Shown: positions 36,857-45,646 of the stretch, one piece after another
Position numbering within the stretch: position 1 is the stretch's first letter
How the letters are laid out: every line of letters starts with the position of its first letter
NCBI GenBank assembly: GCA_946408595.1
Contig: CAMJSX010000003.1
Span: forward strand, 1 to 64,000
Reading direction: 5' to 3'
Origin: an uncultured Candidatus Saccharibacteria bacterium
GTDB lineage: Bacteria; Patescibacteriota; Saccharimonadia; Saccharimonadales; Saccharimonadaceae
DNA: 64,000 nt
Notes under the pieces: generated by a model
Told to the model about the DNA's origin: nothing
Databases searched by the model: none
Seen by the model: the letters and a program-made list of their open reading frames with translations, nothing else
Program-made: the position numbers and the translations under genes

Positions 36857-37502
36857 CCTGAAACTCAAAGCTCAAGATATATCCTGCTGTTTTAAGTAGG
36901 GTATATTTTTTTGCTTTTGAATAATTGATGATAGCATCATGTTGACAAGGATCTGCTTCCAAGATGAGATATTTGATCTGACGGTTTGAAGCTTGATCAA
37001 TTAGTTGTTTAATTAAGGCTAAACCATGATCTTCGGCATAAAGAGCGATGGCCGGTTCTTCAGAAAGCGTTTTCTTGTCTAACCAATCCCAGGATTCGTC
37101 CACGTAAGGTAGATTTGCCACCACCACATCAGGGGTAAAATTGACTTTTTCGAGCAAGTGTGATATAATAAAAGATATGGATGCGTCGAGTTTAGACGCA
37201 TTTTTCTTTGCAATCTCAAGTGCGGCTTCAGAAATATCCGAAGCGAAGATTTTGGCTTCAGGCAACTCTAGGGCAAGTGTTATAGCAATACAGCCAGAAC
37301 CAGTACCAACATCAAGAATAATAGGTTTTTCAGGTAAAACTCGTGGGTTAGGCTTCACACCAGGAAGATAAGACTTACCGGCGAGATCTAACACTGTATC
37401 AATAATCTGTTCCGTCTCTGGACGAGGAATCAAAACATCTGGCGTCACTAAAAAATCACGCCCATAAAAATTTTGATAACCTCTACTGTAGACTACGTTC
37501 AT
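36849..37502 (-). CDS. prmC: release-factor glutamine methyltransferase, short, NLPY motif
   Basis: PrmC methylates the Gln of the GGQ motif in release factors. The SAM site is [12 protein letters not shown]; the substrate-binding motif, usually NPPY, is NLPY here (VVANLPYVD). PRPETEQI, typical of the family, is near the start. The 217 residues lack most of the usual N-terminal helical domain (family about 280). The start overlaps the end of prfA by 20 bp, giving the usual prfA-prmC pair. Confidence 0.9.
   Translation of the reverse strand: MNVVYSRGYQNFYGRDFLVTPDVLIPRPETEQIIDTVLDLAGKSYLPGVKPNPRVLPEKPIILDVGTGSGCIAITLALELPEAKIFASDISEAALEIAKKNASKLDASISFIISHLLEKVNFTPDVVVANLPYVDESWDWLDKKTLSEEPAIALYAEDHGLALIKQLIDQASNRQIKYLILEADPCQHDAIINYSKAKKYTLLKTAGYILSFEFQAI
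37141..37205 (+). ncRNA. candidate very short antisense RNA within prmC (promoter plus terminator)
   Basis: On the strand opposite prmC, TTGACT and TATAAT are spaced by 17 bp, and the -10 has TGA before it. Seven bases beyond the -10 an ATG occurs, and then a hairpin (ATGCGTC / GACGCAT, seven-base loop) followed by TTTTT. The predicted RNA would be only about 30 nt. It may be an abortive transcript, a short regulator of prfA-prmC, or chance. Confidence 0.4.
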
Positions 37503-38517
37503 GCTTAGTTAGCTCATGAATTAGGTCGTCAATGTCACCATCCATCACCGCAGGAATATTCGAACGAGAGTAATGAATACGGTGGTCAGTCACGCGGTCT
37601 TGCGGGAAATTATAGGTACGAATTTTTTCGCTTCTATCACCGGTGCCAATCAGAGATTTGCGGGCTTCGGAAGCAGATTTAAGCTCTTCTTCCTTCTTGC
37701 GTTCAAGAAGCCTTGAGCGGAGAATGTTCATGGCTTTAATACGGTTTTGTTGTTGTGAGCGCTCATCCTGCATCGCCACAACAAGACCCGTAGGTAAATG
37801 CGTAATTCTCACAGCAGAGTCAGTCGTGTTAACACCCTGGCCACCATGCCCACCAGAACGATAAATATCGATGCGTAAATCTTCCGGATTAATCACCAAA
37901 TCTTGTTCAGAAGCTTCAGGAAGAACAGCCACAGTAGCGGTAGAAGTATGAATCCGTCCTTGTGATTCGGTCACTGGTACACGTTGGACACGATGTACGC
38001 CACCTTCAAACTTTAGTTGGCCGTAGGCATTGTCGCCAGATATCTTAAAAATCACTTCCTTCATGCCACCAGCCTCATTCTCGTTTTGGGACATAAGCTC
38101 TGCTTTAAGACCATGGTTTTCAGCATATTTTACATACATGCGGTAAAGCTCACCAGCAAATAAGGAAGCCTCGTCTCCACCAGCCCCAGCACGAATTTCG
38201 ATAATCGCTGGTTTGTCATCCGCTGGATCACGGGGAATCAGGAGCTCTTCAAGTTCAGCCTGCATCGAATCAATAGATTCTTTCAAAGTTTTTACATCAT
38301 CTCTGGCAATCTCACCAAGCTCTGGATCATTAACGAGTGATTCCGCCTCTTCAAGATTAGCCTTAGACTGAGTAATTTGAGCATCTAAATCAATAATCTG
38401 ATGAAGCAGCGCCACACGCTTACTTTTACTGGCAAAATCAGAGTCAGAAAAAGCATCAGGACGAGCCAAAAACGCTTCCAGTTCATTTAGTTCATCTTTA
38501 TATTTTTGTATATCCAT
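37483..38517 (-). CDS. prfA: peptide chain release factor 1
   Basis: RF1 ends translation at UAA and UAG. GGQ appears in [14 protein letters not shown], the region [23 protein letters not shown] (given as [17 protein letters not shown]) is present, and an [14 protein letters not shown] block precedes it. Length 344 residues is near normal. The ATG at 38517 was chosen because a TGTTATAAT element stands six bases upstream, and the further upstream in-frame ATG is beyond the promoter. Confidence 0.95.
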   Translation of the reverse strand: MDIQKYKDELNELEAFLARPDAFSDSDFASKSKRVALLHQIIDLDAQITQSKANLEEAESLVNDPELGEIARDDVKTLKESIDSMQAELEELLIPRDPADDKPAIIEIRAGAGGDEASLFAGELYRMYVKYAENHGLKAELMSQNENEAGGMKEVIFKISGDNAYGQLKFEGGVHRVQRVPVTESQGRIHTSTATVAVLPEASEQDLVINPEDLRIDIYRSGGHGGQGVNTTDSAVRITHLPTGLVVAMQDERSQQQNRIKAMNILRSRLLERKKEEELKSASEARKSLIGTGDRSEKIRTYNFPQDRVTDHRIHYSRSNIPAVMDGDIDDLIHELTKHERSLQ

Positions 38518-38532
38518 GTTATAATTATAACA
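38517..38532. promoter_or_regulatory. perfect palindromic bidirectional promoter (prfA and tRNA-Val)
   Basis: TGTTATAATTATAACA is its own reverse complement. Each strand reads TGTTATAAT. The minus copy lies six bases from the prfA ATG; the plus copy lies 21 bases before tRNA-Val. Confidence 0.75.
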
Positions 38533-38546
38533 TACTTTCATAATCT

Positions 38547-38623
38547 GGGGATTTAGCTCAGTTGGCTAGAGCGTACGATTCACATTCGTAAGGTCACAGG
38601 TTCGAGCCCTGTAATCCCCACCA
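38547..38623 (+). tRNA. tRNA-Val (anticodon CAC)
   Basis: 77 nt with encoded CCA. GGGGATT pairs with AATCCCC; anticodon loop TTCACAT. Confidence 0.95.
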
Positions 38624-38672
38624 TTCAGGTTATAAAATCATTTTCAACTATTTAGTAATCCGTAAATATCTG

Positions 38673-39641
38673 TTAAATCCCTTGCGATTTATTTTTTAAT
38701 CGGTTGAGATTAGCGTTCCAGAAATTAAAGGCATCCTTATCTCCTAATATTTTTTCTTCTTTCATTTTTAACCTGTAAAATCTCTCTTTTTGTTCGTCAT
38801 CCATATTATCCCAATCTTTCGGGGACACCTCGAGACGATTTCTTTCAACTACCATTTTTAATGCAGCACGATAGCCTCTTGCAGTCTCTTCGTCGCCCTC
38901 TTCCTGTGCTTTAATTAATTCCGCCTCAAGTTTACTTAATTGTTCTGCTGCTGGATGGTTAAAAGAATTTGGATTACTGGATGCTCTTTCAGCTTTTGTG
39001 ATTGGAGCAGTATCTACTTTTATGTCTACTGTGGAATACCCGTCTTTTTTAAAGGTGGAAGAATCAACATTTATATTCATATTGATCATCTCTAAGCCAT
39101 GTTGCTTGAGTCTGCGCCCCAGAAGTGCTCTACCAAGGTCTCCCTTATTACCGATAAACATATCAAATTTCGAATTAATTAGGCTGTCATTTCCTATTGA
39201 TTGGTGGTAAGCGCCATTATTGACTAGGTTTTTCAGAAGTTTTCCTTCGGCGTACTCGGTGTCCTCGTTCTTAAAACCGTACCTATCCATTATCTTGTCT
39301 ACATAATAGTCTGGCCCTTTGTCAACAAATCTATCGCCAAGCATTTGGGCTTGTTCGTCACGGAGATTTTTAGCTTCGTTGAACAAAAACCTTGATGTTT
39401 TCACTCTAAGGACTGTATCCTCATCAGATTCTTCTTGGCCAGTTTCTCTTGAATATATTTTTCCGTTCTTAATTACAAATTTTTGGGTATCATTCAAAAC
39501 ATCGGAAGGGGAAGTCAGTTCCGTTTCATAACCTTCAGAATGTTTTTCACCACTAAAAGGAATATCTTTCAACCCGTCCCATCCTGTCAATTTTAGGGTT
39601 TCAGATGCTTGTTCACCAGTATTTGATAATGTTTCTGTCAT
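38673..39641 (-). CDS. unknown soluble protein
   Basis: The 322-residue product is hydrophilic, rich in Asp, Glu and Lys, without signal peptide or membrane segment. A helical C-terminal half (about residues 225-322) contains AEQLSKLEAELIKAQEEG, which looks like a short coiled coil. No family was recognised. On its strand TGATATAATATAAT lies 12-17 bases before the ATG. Confidence 0.6.
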   Translation of the reverse strand: MTETLSNTGEQASETLKLTGWDGLKDIPFSGEKHSEGYETELTSPSDVLNDTQKFVIKNGKIYSRETGQEESDEDTVLRVKTSRFLFNEAKNLRDEQAQMLGDRFVDKGPDYYVDKIMDRYGFKNEDTEYAEGKLLKNLVNNGAYHQSIGNDSLINSKFDMFIGNKGDLGRALLGRRLKQHGLEMINMNINVDSSTFKKDGYSTVDIKVDTAPITKAERASSNPNSFNHPAAEQLSKLEAELIKAQEEGDEETARGYRAALKMVVERNRLEVSPKDWDNMDDEQKERFYRLKMKEEKILGDKDAFNFWNANLNRLKNKSQGI

Positions 39642-39753
39642 AAGTATACTTAAATTATATTATATCATTTGTTAGCAACCACTTGCCATTTTTCCTATAG
39701 CCTTTTAAAACCTGGCGAATTAATCCCCACCATGAAAGTTATTTGTTAGAAAA

Positions 39754-39777
39754 ATCCCCCGACAACAGTCGGGGGAT
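39754..39777 (-). terminator. terminator of the 106-residue unknown gene
   Basis: ATCCCCCGAC / GTCGGGGGAT, perfect 10-bp stem with a four-base loop; TTTTT follows on the minus strand. Confidence 0.88.
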
Positions 39778-39785
39778 AAATGAGA

Positions 39786-40106
39786 TCAGGCGGCTGGCAG
39801 AAAGTATAATTGATCACAGAGATTGACAATCTCTTCTTCACTGAGGTCAAAGTAAAATGCATTGAATTCCTCAGCTTCTTTAAAGATCTTCCCCTTAGAA
39901 AGGAGGGAAAGATCCCAGCCACCAGAATCTTCTCCAGACGAAGAGCGACGCTCAAAATAGACGCCGTATCCGTTCGGATAGAAGACCTCAGCACTATATC
40001 TATTACTCATCCTGTGCAGAGAGTAAACGAAGTTCTGTTCAAAAGAAACAGCGCCTCTAGATATATGTGCAATGGTTTCGGGGGAAAGAGAGATAAGGTT
40101 CATCAT
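39786..40106 (-). CDS. unknown 106-residue protein behind a structured leader
   Basis: The product (MMNLISLSPETIAHIS ...) ends EEEIVNLCDQLYFLPAA. It is acidic, soluble and has no recognised family. ATG 40106 was chosen because GAAAGG stands seven to eight bases upstream; a longer in-frame reading begins at 40145. It has a perfect sigma70 promoter 190 bp upstream and its own terminator, so it is a complete single-gene unit. Confidence 0.62.
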   Translation of the reverse strand: MMNLISLSPETIAHISRGAVSFEQNFVYSLHRMSNRYSAEVFYPNGYGVYFERRSSSGEDSGGWDLSLLSKGKIFKEAEEFNAFYFDLSEEEIVNLCDQLYFLPAA

Positions 40107-40290
40107 GGCGATGACCTTTCTAACCGCGACCTTCGTGCAAAGCACTTATAGTCGTGAAAGCGGCACCCATTCTCTTTGAGATGGGCGGAACCTCGAGGGC
40201 CCTTTTCATCTGTTCACCAAATGCGCATATATATTAATATGCGCCACAACCTCTTTTTAATTTACTGATTCACACCTCAATGTGAATATA
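40107..40290 (-). promoter_or_regulatory. structured 5' leader of about 180 nt
   Basis: Between the promoter and the ATG, the minus-strand RNA can form at least four hairpins: TTCACA / TGTGAA, GCGCATAT / ATATGCGC, CCCAT-CTC / GAG-ATGGG (one bulge) and GTGC / GCAC within an outer CGAC / GTCG. Such a leader is very unusual in this window. No known riboswitch class was recognised. Confidence 0.5.
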
Positions 40291-40295
40291 ATATC

Positions 40296-40324
40296 ATTAT
40301 AGCATACTTTACAAAATTTGTCAA
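40296..40324 (-). promoter_or_regulatory. full consensus sigma70 promoter
   Basis: Minus-strand TTGACA, 17-bp spacer, TATAAT, with TGC extending the -10. It drives the structured leader of the 106-residue gene. Confidence 0.9.
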
Positions 40325-40368
40325 TAGTACAGCTTTGTTGTATTTTTTACATTTTTAGCATAAAAGTC

Positions 40369-40421
40369 TTGAAATACTAGATTTAGTGGTGTATGATAGA
40401 TACAAGACGCTAAATGTAGGG
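40369..40421 (+). promoter_or_regulatory. nrdDG promoter with two candidate NrdR boxes
   Basis: TTGAAA and TATGAT are spaced by 17 bp (40369-40397). Within the spacer, CTAGATTTAGTG (40377-40388) fits 10 of 12 positions of the known NrdR box core (CwAtATaTwGtg). A second, weaker fit, CTAAATGTAGGG (40410-40421, 9 of 12), lies 33 bp on. NrdR represses ribonucleotide reductase genes, with boxes usually in pairs about three helical turns apart. Confidence 0.55.
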
Positions 40422-40512
40422 TTGCTGCAACAAGCATTACCACCGTAGTCACCCAACAAAAAGGTCATATATTATAAATAACGAAATGAAATACTTGAAG
40501 GAGGTATATTTC

Positions 40513-42708
40513 ATGTTCAAACGAATTGTAAAGAGAGACGGAAAGATCGCCAAATTTGATCCCGAGAAAATTACCAATGCGATTGCAAAAGCTGGGTTGG
40601 CAACGGAAGAATTCAAATATGATAGAGCAAAAGCTTTAACTGAGAAAGTATTAGAGCGCGCTGAAGAGCAAATTAAGGCTCGCACCCCAAATGTCGAGCA
40701 GATTCAGGATATTGTAGAAGAAGTTTTGATGGACTCTTCATTCAAGAAAACCGCAAGAGCTTACATCCAATATCGTCAAGAACGTTCTCGTATTCGCGAT
40801 GCCAAATCTGATCTCATGATGATTTACCGTACCATTTCCCACGCGGACGCTTCAGAAGATTCCGATGTGAAGCGTTCAAATGCTAACGTCGATGGCAACT
40901 CCGCCATGGGCAAAATGCTCCAATTCGGCGCCGAAGGCTCGAAGGTGTTTGCCAAGACATTACTACTTCGCCCAGATATCGCAGCGGCTCATGATAATGG
41001 CGACATCCACATTCACGATCTAGATTTCTATGCTACTGGTACCTTGACCTGCTGTCAATCAGACCCGTTTGTATTATTCGAAAATGGCGGGTTTAACACT
41101 GGTCACGGCCATCTAAGAACACCAAATTCAATCAGTTCTTACGGTGCTTTGGCAGCAATTTTGCTCCAAGCCAACCAAAATGAACAACACGGTGGTCAAT
41201 CTATTCCAAACTTTGATTATGCAATGGCGCCAGGCGTCAACAAATCCTTCAGAAAAGCCCTCAAGCGAAATCTCGATAAATACAACAAATTCACCAAGAA
41301 AAAGATTGAGCTAGATGTTAAAGACAGTTATGAATACGGCGACGATAAGAAATTAGAGAAGGCTAAGTGGCCACGCGAAGTTGTTGAAGCCGCCAACGAA
41401 GATGTCGAGCGCGAAACTTTGCAGGCTATGGAAGGCTTTGTCCACAACCTCAATACCATGCACTCACGTGCTGGTGCTCAGGTGCCATTTACTTCAATTA
41501 ACTTCGGCACCGACACCACACCATCTGGACGTTTGGTTTCTCTAGACTTACTCCAGGCCACCGAAAATGGTCTCGGCAAAGGTGAAACTCCAATCTTCCC
41601 AATCTCCATTTTCAAGGTTAAGGAAGGTATCAACTACAATCCAAAAGATCCTAATTACGACTTGTTCAAAAAAGCTATGGAAGTATCCGCCAAGCGTTTG
41701 TTCCCGAACTTCTGTTTCATCGATGCTCCATATAATCTCAAATATTACAAAAAAGGTGATTACCGCACCGAAATTGCCACCATGGGCTGCCGCACTCGCG
41801 TATTCTCCTCAGTTTTCCCAGAATCTGACGGCATCGTCACTGGTCGTGGCAACCTTTCCTTCACCACGGTCAATCTAGTCCGCATCGGTATCAAGCACGG
41901 CATTTGCCTCGGTGAAAGAAAAGAAGCTGACTGGGAAGGATTCTACAAAGAGTTAGACGAGAAGATGGACCTAGTAAGAGACGAGCTTCTCGAGCGCTTT
42001 GAATTCCAAGCCAACCAACACGTCAGAAACTTCCCATTCTTGATGGGCCAAGGCAACTGGTTCGGCTCTGAAAAGCTTGGTTGGAATGACACCTTGCGTG
42101 ATGTGATTAAACACGGCACCTTATCAATTGGCTTTATCGGCCTAGCAGAAACCTTGGTAGCCATGACTGGCAAACACCACGGTGAAGATGAAGATGCCCG
42201 CGAGCTTGGTCTTGATATCATCACTCATATGCGTGAAAAATGTGACTCATATTGTAAGAAGCACAAACTAAACTTCTCACTTCTTGCCACCCCGGCAGAA
42301 GGTATCGCTGGTCGCTTCACCAAAATTGACCGCAAAGAATACGGCAAGATTAAAGGTGTCACTGACCGAGAATTCTACACTAACTCATTCCACGTGCCAG
42401 TCTACTATCCAATTTCCGCTTTCGAAAAGATTGAAATTGAAGCACCATATCATAATCTCTGTAACGCTGGACATATTACTTACATTGAACTCGATGGCGA
42501 TCCATCACAAAATATCGCTGCCTTCGAATCCGTAATTCGCAAAATGCACGATTGTGGCATTGGCTACGGTTCAGTTAACCACCCAGTAGACCGCGATCCA
42601 GTCTGTGGATTCTCCGGCATCATCAAAGGTGAGCGCTGCCCACATTGTGGACGTCTCGAAGGTGATGTGCCATTTGAAAAAGTCTGTAGCTGCGCGAAAG
42701 GCAAATAA
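40513..42708 (+). CDS. nrdD: anaerobic (class III) ribonucleoside-triphosphate reductase, C-terminus truncated
   Basis: Makes deoxynucleotides without oxygen. An N-terminal ATP-cone (KRDGKIAKFDPEKI, about residues 5-90) is present. The catalytic domain shows TLTCCQSD, QHGGQSIPNFDYAMAPG and MGCRTRVF. The C-terminal zinc region (DPVCGF, CPHCG, CSC) keeps some cysteines. In NrdD proteins the radical glycine lies after this zinc region in a motif like RxxGYL; here the protein stops at FEKVCSCAKGK, so that motif is not seen. ATG 40513 follows AAGGAGG. The product has 731 residues. Confidence 0.93.
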   Translation: MFKRIVKRDGKIAKFDPEKITNAIAKAGLATEEFKYDRAKALTEKVLERAEEQIKARTPNVEQIQDIVEEVLMDSSFKKTARAYIQYRQERSRIRDAKSDLMMIYRTISHADASEDSDVKRSNANVDGNSAMGKMLQFGAEGSKVFAKTLLLRPDIAAAHDNGDIHIHDLDFYATGTLTCCQSDPFVLFENGGFNTGHGHLRTPNSISSYGALAAILLQANQNEQHGGQSIPNFDYAMAPGVNKSFRKALKRNLDKYNKFTKKKIELDVKDSYEYGDDKKLEKAKWPREVVEAANEDVERETLQAMEGFVHNLNTMHSRAGAQVPFTSINFGTDTTPSGRLVSLDLLQATENGLGKGETPIFPISIFKVKEGINYNPKDPNYDLFKKAMEVSAKRLFPNFCFIDAPYNLKYYKKGDYRTEIATMGCRTRVFSSVFPESDGIVTGRGNLSFTTVNLVRIGIKHGICLGERKEADWEGFYKELDEKMDLVRDELLERFEFQANQHVRNFPFLMGQGNWFGSEKLGWNDTLRDVIKHGTLSIGFIGLAETLVAMTGKHHGEDEDARELGLDIITHMREKCDSYCKKHKLNFSLLATPAEGIAGRFTKIDRKEYGKIKGVTDREFYTNSFHVPVYYPISAFEKIEIEAPYHNLCNAGHITYIELDGDPSQNIAAFESVIRKMHDCGIGYGSVNHPVDRDPVCGFSGIIKGERCPHCGRLEGDVPFEKVCSCAKGK

Positions 42709-43268
42709 TGGCAGAGAAAATTGATTGGGATAAATTAGCTGTGGAGCGAATGGGGGCCGCTCCACAGCCACCAAAAGGCATGATACGCCTCTCAGGCCCG
42801 CTAGAGCACGATAACATCGTCAATGGCGATGGTCTTAGAGCAGTTATCTGGACTCAAGGATGTCCGAATCATTGTAAAGAATGTCAAAATCCAGAAACTT
42901 GGGACTACGAAGCCGGTTTTCTCGTCAGCACCAAAGAGATTTGTGAAAGATTAAAAGAGTTCAAAGGCCAAGCCGGATTAACCTTCTGTGGTGGCGAACC
43001 ATTCGTCCAACCAGAAGCCTGTAAAGAGATTGCTGACTGGGTCCGCAAGAACTTAGGCTGGAATGTCTGGTCATTTTCAGGCTTTACCTATGAGCAAATC
43101 AAAAAAGCCGGTGGTGCACAGTGGGAATTTCTAAAATCTCTCGACGCCCTTATCGATGGTCCGTTTATCATTGGTCTGAAGGATTTAAGTCTCAGATATC
43201 GTGGTTCCAAAAACCAAAGACTACTCCATCTTGAATATAAAACAGGCAAGATTTTAAAGATTGAATAA
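42708..43268 (+). CDS. nrdG: anaerobic ribonucleotide reductase activating protein
   Basis: A radical-SAM enzyme that forms the glycyl radical on NrdD. The iron-sulfur motif is CPNHCKEC (CxxxCxxC, about residue 55), followed by FCGGEPF, a SAM-contacting GGE. There is an N-terminal extension of about 25 residues compared with the usual start. The ATG overlaps the nrdD stop by one base, so the pair is coupled. Length is 186. Confidence 0.94.
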   Translation: MAEKIDWDKLAVERMGAAPQPPKGMIRLSGPLEHDNIVNGDGLRAVIWTQGCPNHCKECQNPETWDYEAGFLVSTKEICERLKEFKGQAGLTFCGGEPFVQPEACKEIADWVRKNLGWNVWSFSGFTYEQIKKAGGAQWEFLKSLDALIDGPFIIGLKDLSLRYRGSKNQRLLHLEYKTGKILKIE

Positions 43269-43314
43269 CGTACATCGTGATATAATATTAATAGCAAGTA
43301 AGTAATGGAGGAAT

Positions 43315-44169
43315 ATGGAGAGTCTAAATATGTTCACGGTGACTCCTATGAGTCAACGAATTGAACTAAAGCCTGGCGAAACATACAAAGGTTCGATTAC
43401 CGTAGTAAACCCCGACAATGCAGAAAGTGATTTTACATATAAAGCCGAGATTTCATCATATGGCGTAGTTGGAGAAGGCTATAATGTAGATTTCTTAACG
43501 TCGACCGAGCATACACAAATTACCAAATGGATCACGATTGAAAATCCAACTGGAGTAGTCAAACCAAATGAATCAGTTAAGATTAATTTCAGCATTAAAG
43601 TCCCAGAGACGGCTCCAGCCGGTGGTCAATACGCGGCTATTTTAATTAGCTCAGCCGATGATGGCACTAGCAGCGACGGTCTAGCAGTCAAAAACATTTT
43701 TGAAATGGCCAGCTTAATCTATGCCGGTGTTGATGGCGAGACTGATCGTAAAGGTGAAATTCTCGAAAACAATGTCCCAGGATATGTCACCGCCGTTCCA
43801 ATTCAGGTCAGCGCTAAAGTGACAAATGAAGGCAAAGTCCATGAAATCGCCAAAGTTGCCCTTGAGGTAAAGAGCGTCTTCTCATCTAAAGCGATTTATC
43901 CAACAGAAGGCGAAAGTGGCATCATTGAAGAAGTCATCATGCCAGATACTACCAGAGCAATGAGCCGAAACATTGAAGGTATTTCTCCACTAGGTATTTA
44001 TAACGTTACACAAACAGTCACTTATATGGGCAACGTCTTAACCACCCAAAAACTAGTAGTCGCCTGCCCAATTTGGTTCTTAGTATTAGTTGTTCTAACC
44101 GTAAGCGCTATTATCTTCTCAATTGTGAAATCCATTAAGAAACATCGCAGTAAAAAAGAAGTATTTTAA
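43315..44169 (+). CDS. Ig-fold protein with C-terminal membrane anchor, no signal peptide
   Basis: The 284-residue product resembles DUF916/WxL-associated and similar bacterial Ig-like proteins (RIELKPGETYKGSITVVNP, SVKINFSIKVPETAPAGGQY). A second beta domain follows, then a membrane segment (about residues 253-275) and a basic tail. No signal peptide is seen; a stop codon three codons upstream rules out a longer start. Its membrane orientation is thus unclear. It opens an operon with the Fe-S genes (overlap of one base). GGAGG precedes the ATG. Confidence 0.68.
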   Translation: MESLNMFTVTPMSQRIELKPGETYKGSITVVNPDNAESDFTYKAEISSYGVVGEGYNVDFLTSTEHTQITKWITIENPTGVVKPNESVKINFSIKVPETAPAGGQYAAILISSADDGTSSDGLAVKNIFEMASLIYAGVDGETDRKGEILENNVPGYVTAVPIQVSAKVTNEGKVHEIAKVALEVKSVFSSKAIYPTEGESGIIEEVIMPDTTRAMSRNIEGISPLGIYNVTQTVTYMGNVLTTQKLVVACPIWFLVLVVLTVSAIIFSIVKSIKKHRSKKEVF

Positions 44170-45236
44170 TGATCTATTTAGACTATGCAGCCACGGCGCC
44201 TCTTTTGCCAGAAGTGTTAGATGCTATGCACGGCGCAGAAAAAGAGCTTTTTGCTAACGCATCGGCGCTTCATACGCCAGGGCATTTGGCAAAAAATGAA
44301 ATTGAAAAATGTCGTGAGCTCCTAGCCAAGATAGTTCATGCCGAACCAGAAGAAATCATATTCACTTCCAGCGCCTCCGAAGCAAACAACACAGTAATTC
44401 GTACTTTCGAAGGGTGTCAAATTGAAACATCACCCTTAGAACACCATTCAATTATTGAAACTGCCAAGATATATGGCGGCAAAAAGCTACCCAAATTATA
44501 TTCTTATATGTTGGCCAATAATGAAACAGGTGAATTTCTGAAACTGCCATCAAAAAAAGAAGGTGAGTATTTGCATTCCGATTTAACTCAAGTACTAGGC
44601 AAAATGCCAATCGATGTAAAAGGGCTAGGACTAGACTATGCGACATTTTCAGCTCACAAAATTGGTGGTCCAGTCGGCGTAGGCGCTCTATATGTTAAAA
44701 ATGGAGCACCATTTAAACCCCTAATCATTGGCGGTAATCAAGAGAAAAAACGTCGTGGTAGCACGTACAATACTATCGGGATTGTTGGCTTCAAAGCAGC
44801 ATTAGAATATATTGAAAAAAATCGTACCTGGGAAAAATATGACCACGAAATACGTGAACTTCGGGATACTTTAGCAAAACGCATTTTATCAGAAATTCCA
44901 GGCAGCAGCCTAAATACAGAAATCGACAAAGATAAATCGCTACCAAATATTCTAAACGCTTCTTTCGCTGCGGCCGAAGGTGAATCAATTCAACTATATC
45001 TAGATGCCGAAGGAATTATTGTTTCAACTGGTTCAGCCTGTGCAGCAGGTGACATTAAACCTTCACACGTTTTAATGGCCAAGACCGGTGACGCTGAGGT
45101 AGCGCATTCATCAATTAGATTTTCATTTGGGCCAGCAAATACCATGAAAGATGTCGAAAAAGTAATGGATGTATTGCCGGGTATTATTGCAAAATTACAA
45201 GGTATGAGTACAATTAAAATGAAGGATATAAAATGA
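44169..45236 (+). CDS. cysteine desulfurase (NifS/IscS-like)
   Basis: PLP enzyme that takes sulfur from cysteine for Fe-S clusters and tRNA thiolation. Shows LDYAATAPL, SSASEANN, LEHHSIIE, the PLP lysine in SAHKIGGP and the sulfur-carrying Cys in STGSACAAG. Length 355 is slightly short. It overlaps the next gene by four bases, and that gene encodes the scaffold. Confidence 0.94.
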   Translation: MIYLDYAATAPLLPEVLDAMHGAEKELFANASALHTPGHLAKNEIEKCRELLAKIVHAEPEEIIFTSSASEANNTVIRTFEGCQIETSPLEHHSIIETAKIYGGKKLPKLYSYMLANNETGEFLKLPSKKEGEYLHSDLTQVLGKMPIDVKGLGLDYATFSAHKIGGPVGVGALYVKNGAPFKPLIIGGNQEKKRRGSTYNTIGIVGFKAALEYIEKNRTWEKYDHEIRELRDTLAKRILSEIPGSSLNTEIDKDKSLPNILNASFAAAEGESIQLYLDAEGIIVSTGSACAAGDIKPSHVLMAKTGDAEVAHSSIRFSFGPANTMKDVEKVMDVLPGIIAKLQGMSTIKMKDIK

Positions 45237-45646
45237 GTGACGGTAAAACCGAAGAACAAGACTGGGTTTATTCTGACATCGTAAAAGATCATTTTTTAAA
45301 CCCACGAAATTTTCTAATGGGAAATGAATCTAATTTTAAGTACGATGCCATGGGGCTAGTAGGCAATCCAATCTGTGGCGACCAGATGAAAATGTATATT
45401 AAAGTGCAAGATGATAAAATCGTCGATATCCGTTGGAAAACTTATGGCTGCGCTTCGGCCATTGCCTCAACGTCTGCCTTATCAGAACTTGCTAAGGGAA
45501 AGACCTTGGATGACGCGCTTTTAATCTCGGCTAAAGATATTGATAACTACTTAGGCAATTTACCAAAGCATAAATTTCACTGTTCAATATTAGGGCATGA
45601 TGCTCTTCGTGATGCAATTAATAATTATAGGAGTAATAAAAAATGA
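45233..45646 (+). CDS. iscU: Fe-S cluster scaffold IscU/NifU-like
   Basis: Scaffold on which clusters are built before transfer. Three conserved Cys are in GNPICGDQM, YGCASAIAS and KFHCSILG. The 137-residue length is normal. It overlaps the desulfurase by four bases and gpsA by four. Confidence 0.94.
   Translation: MSDGKTEEQDWVYSDIVKDHFLNPRNFLMGNESNFKYDAMGLVGNPICGDQMKMYIKVQDDKIVDIRWKTYGCASAIASTSALSELAKGKTLDDALLISAKDIDNYLGNLPKHKFHCSILGHDALRDAINNYRSNKK

Noticed and set aside
37141..37371. Plus-strand coding frame opposite prmC
   Set aside because: It lies wholly on the antisense strand of a clear prmC, crosses a terminator hairpin, and has no family resemblance.
40421..40500. A riboswitch in the nrdD leader
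   Set aside because: Only one small GTTGC / GCAAC hairpin is visible and no known class matches.
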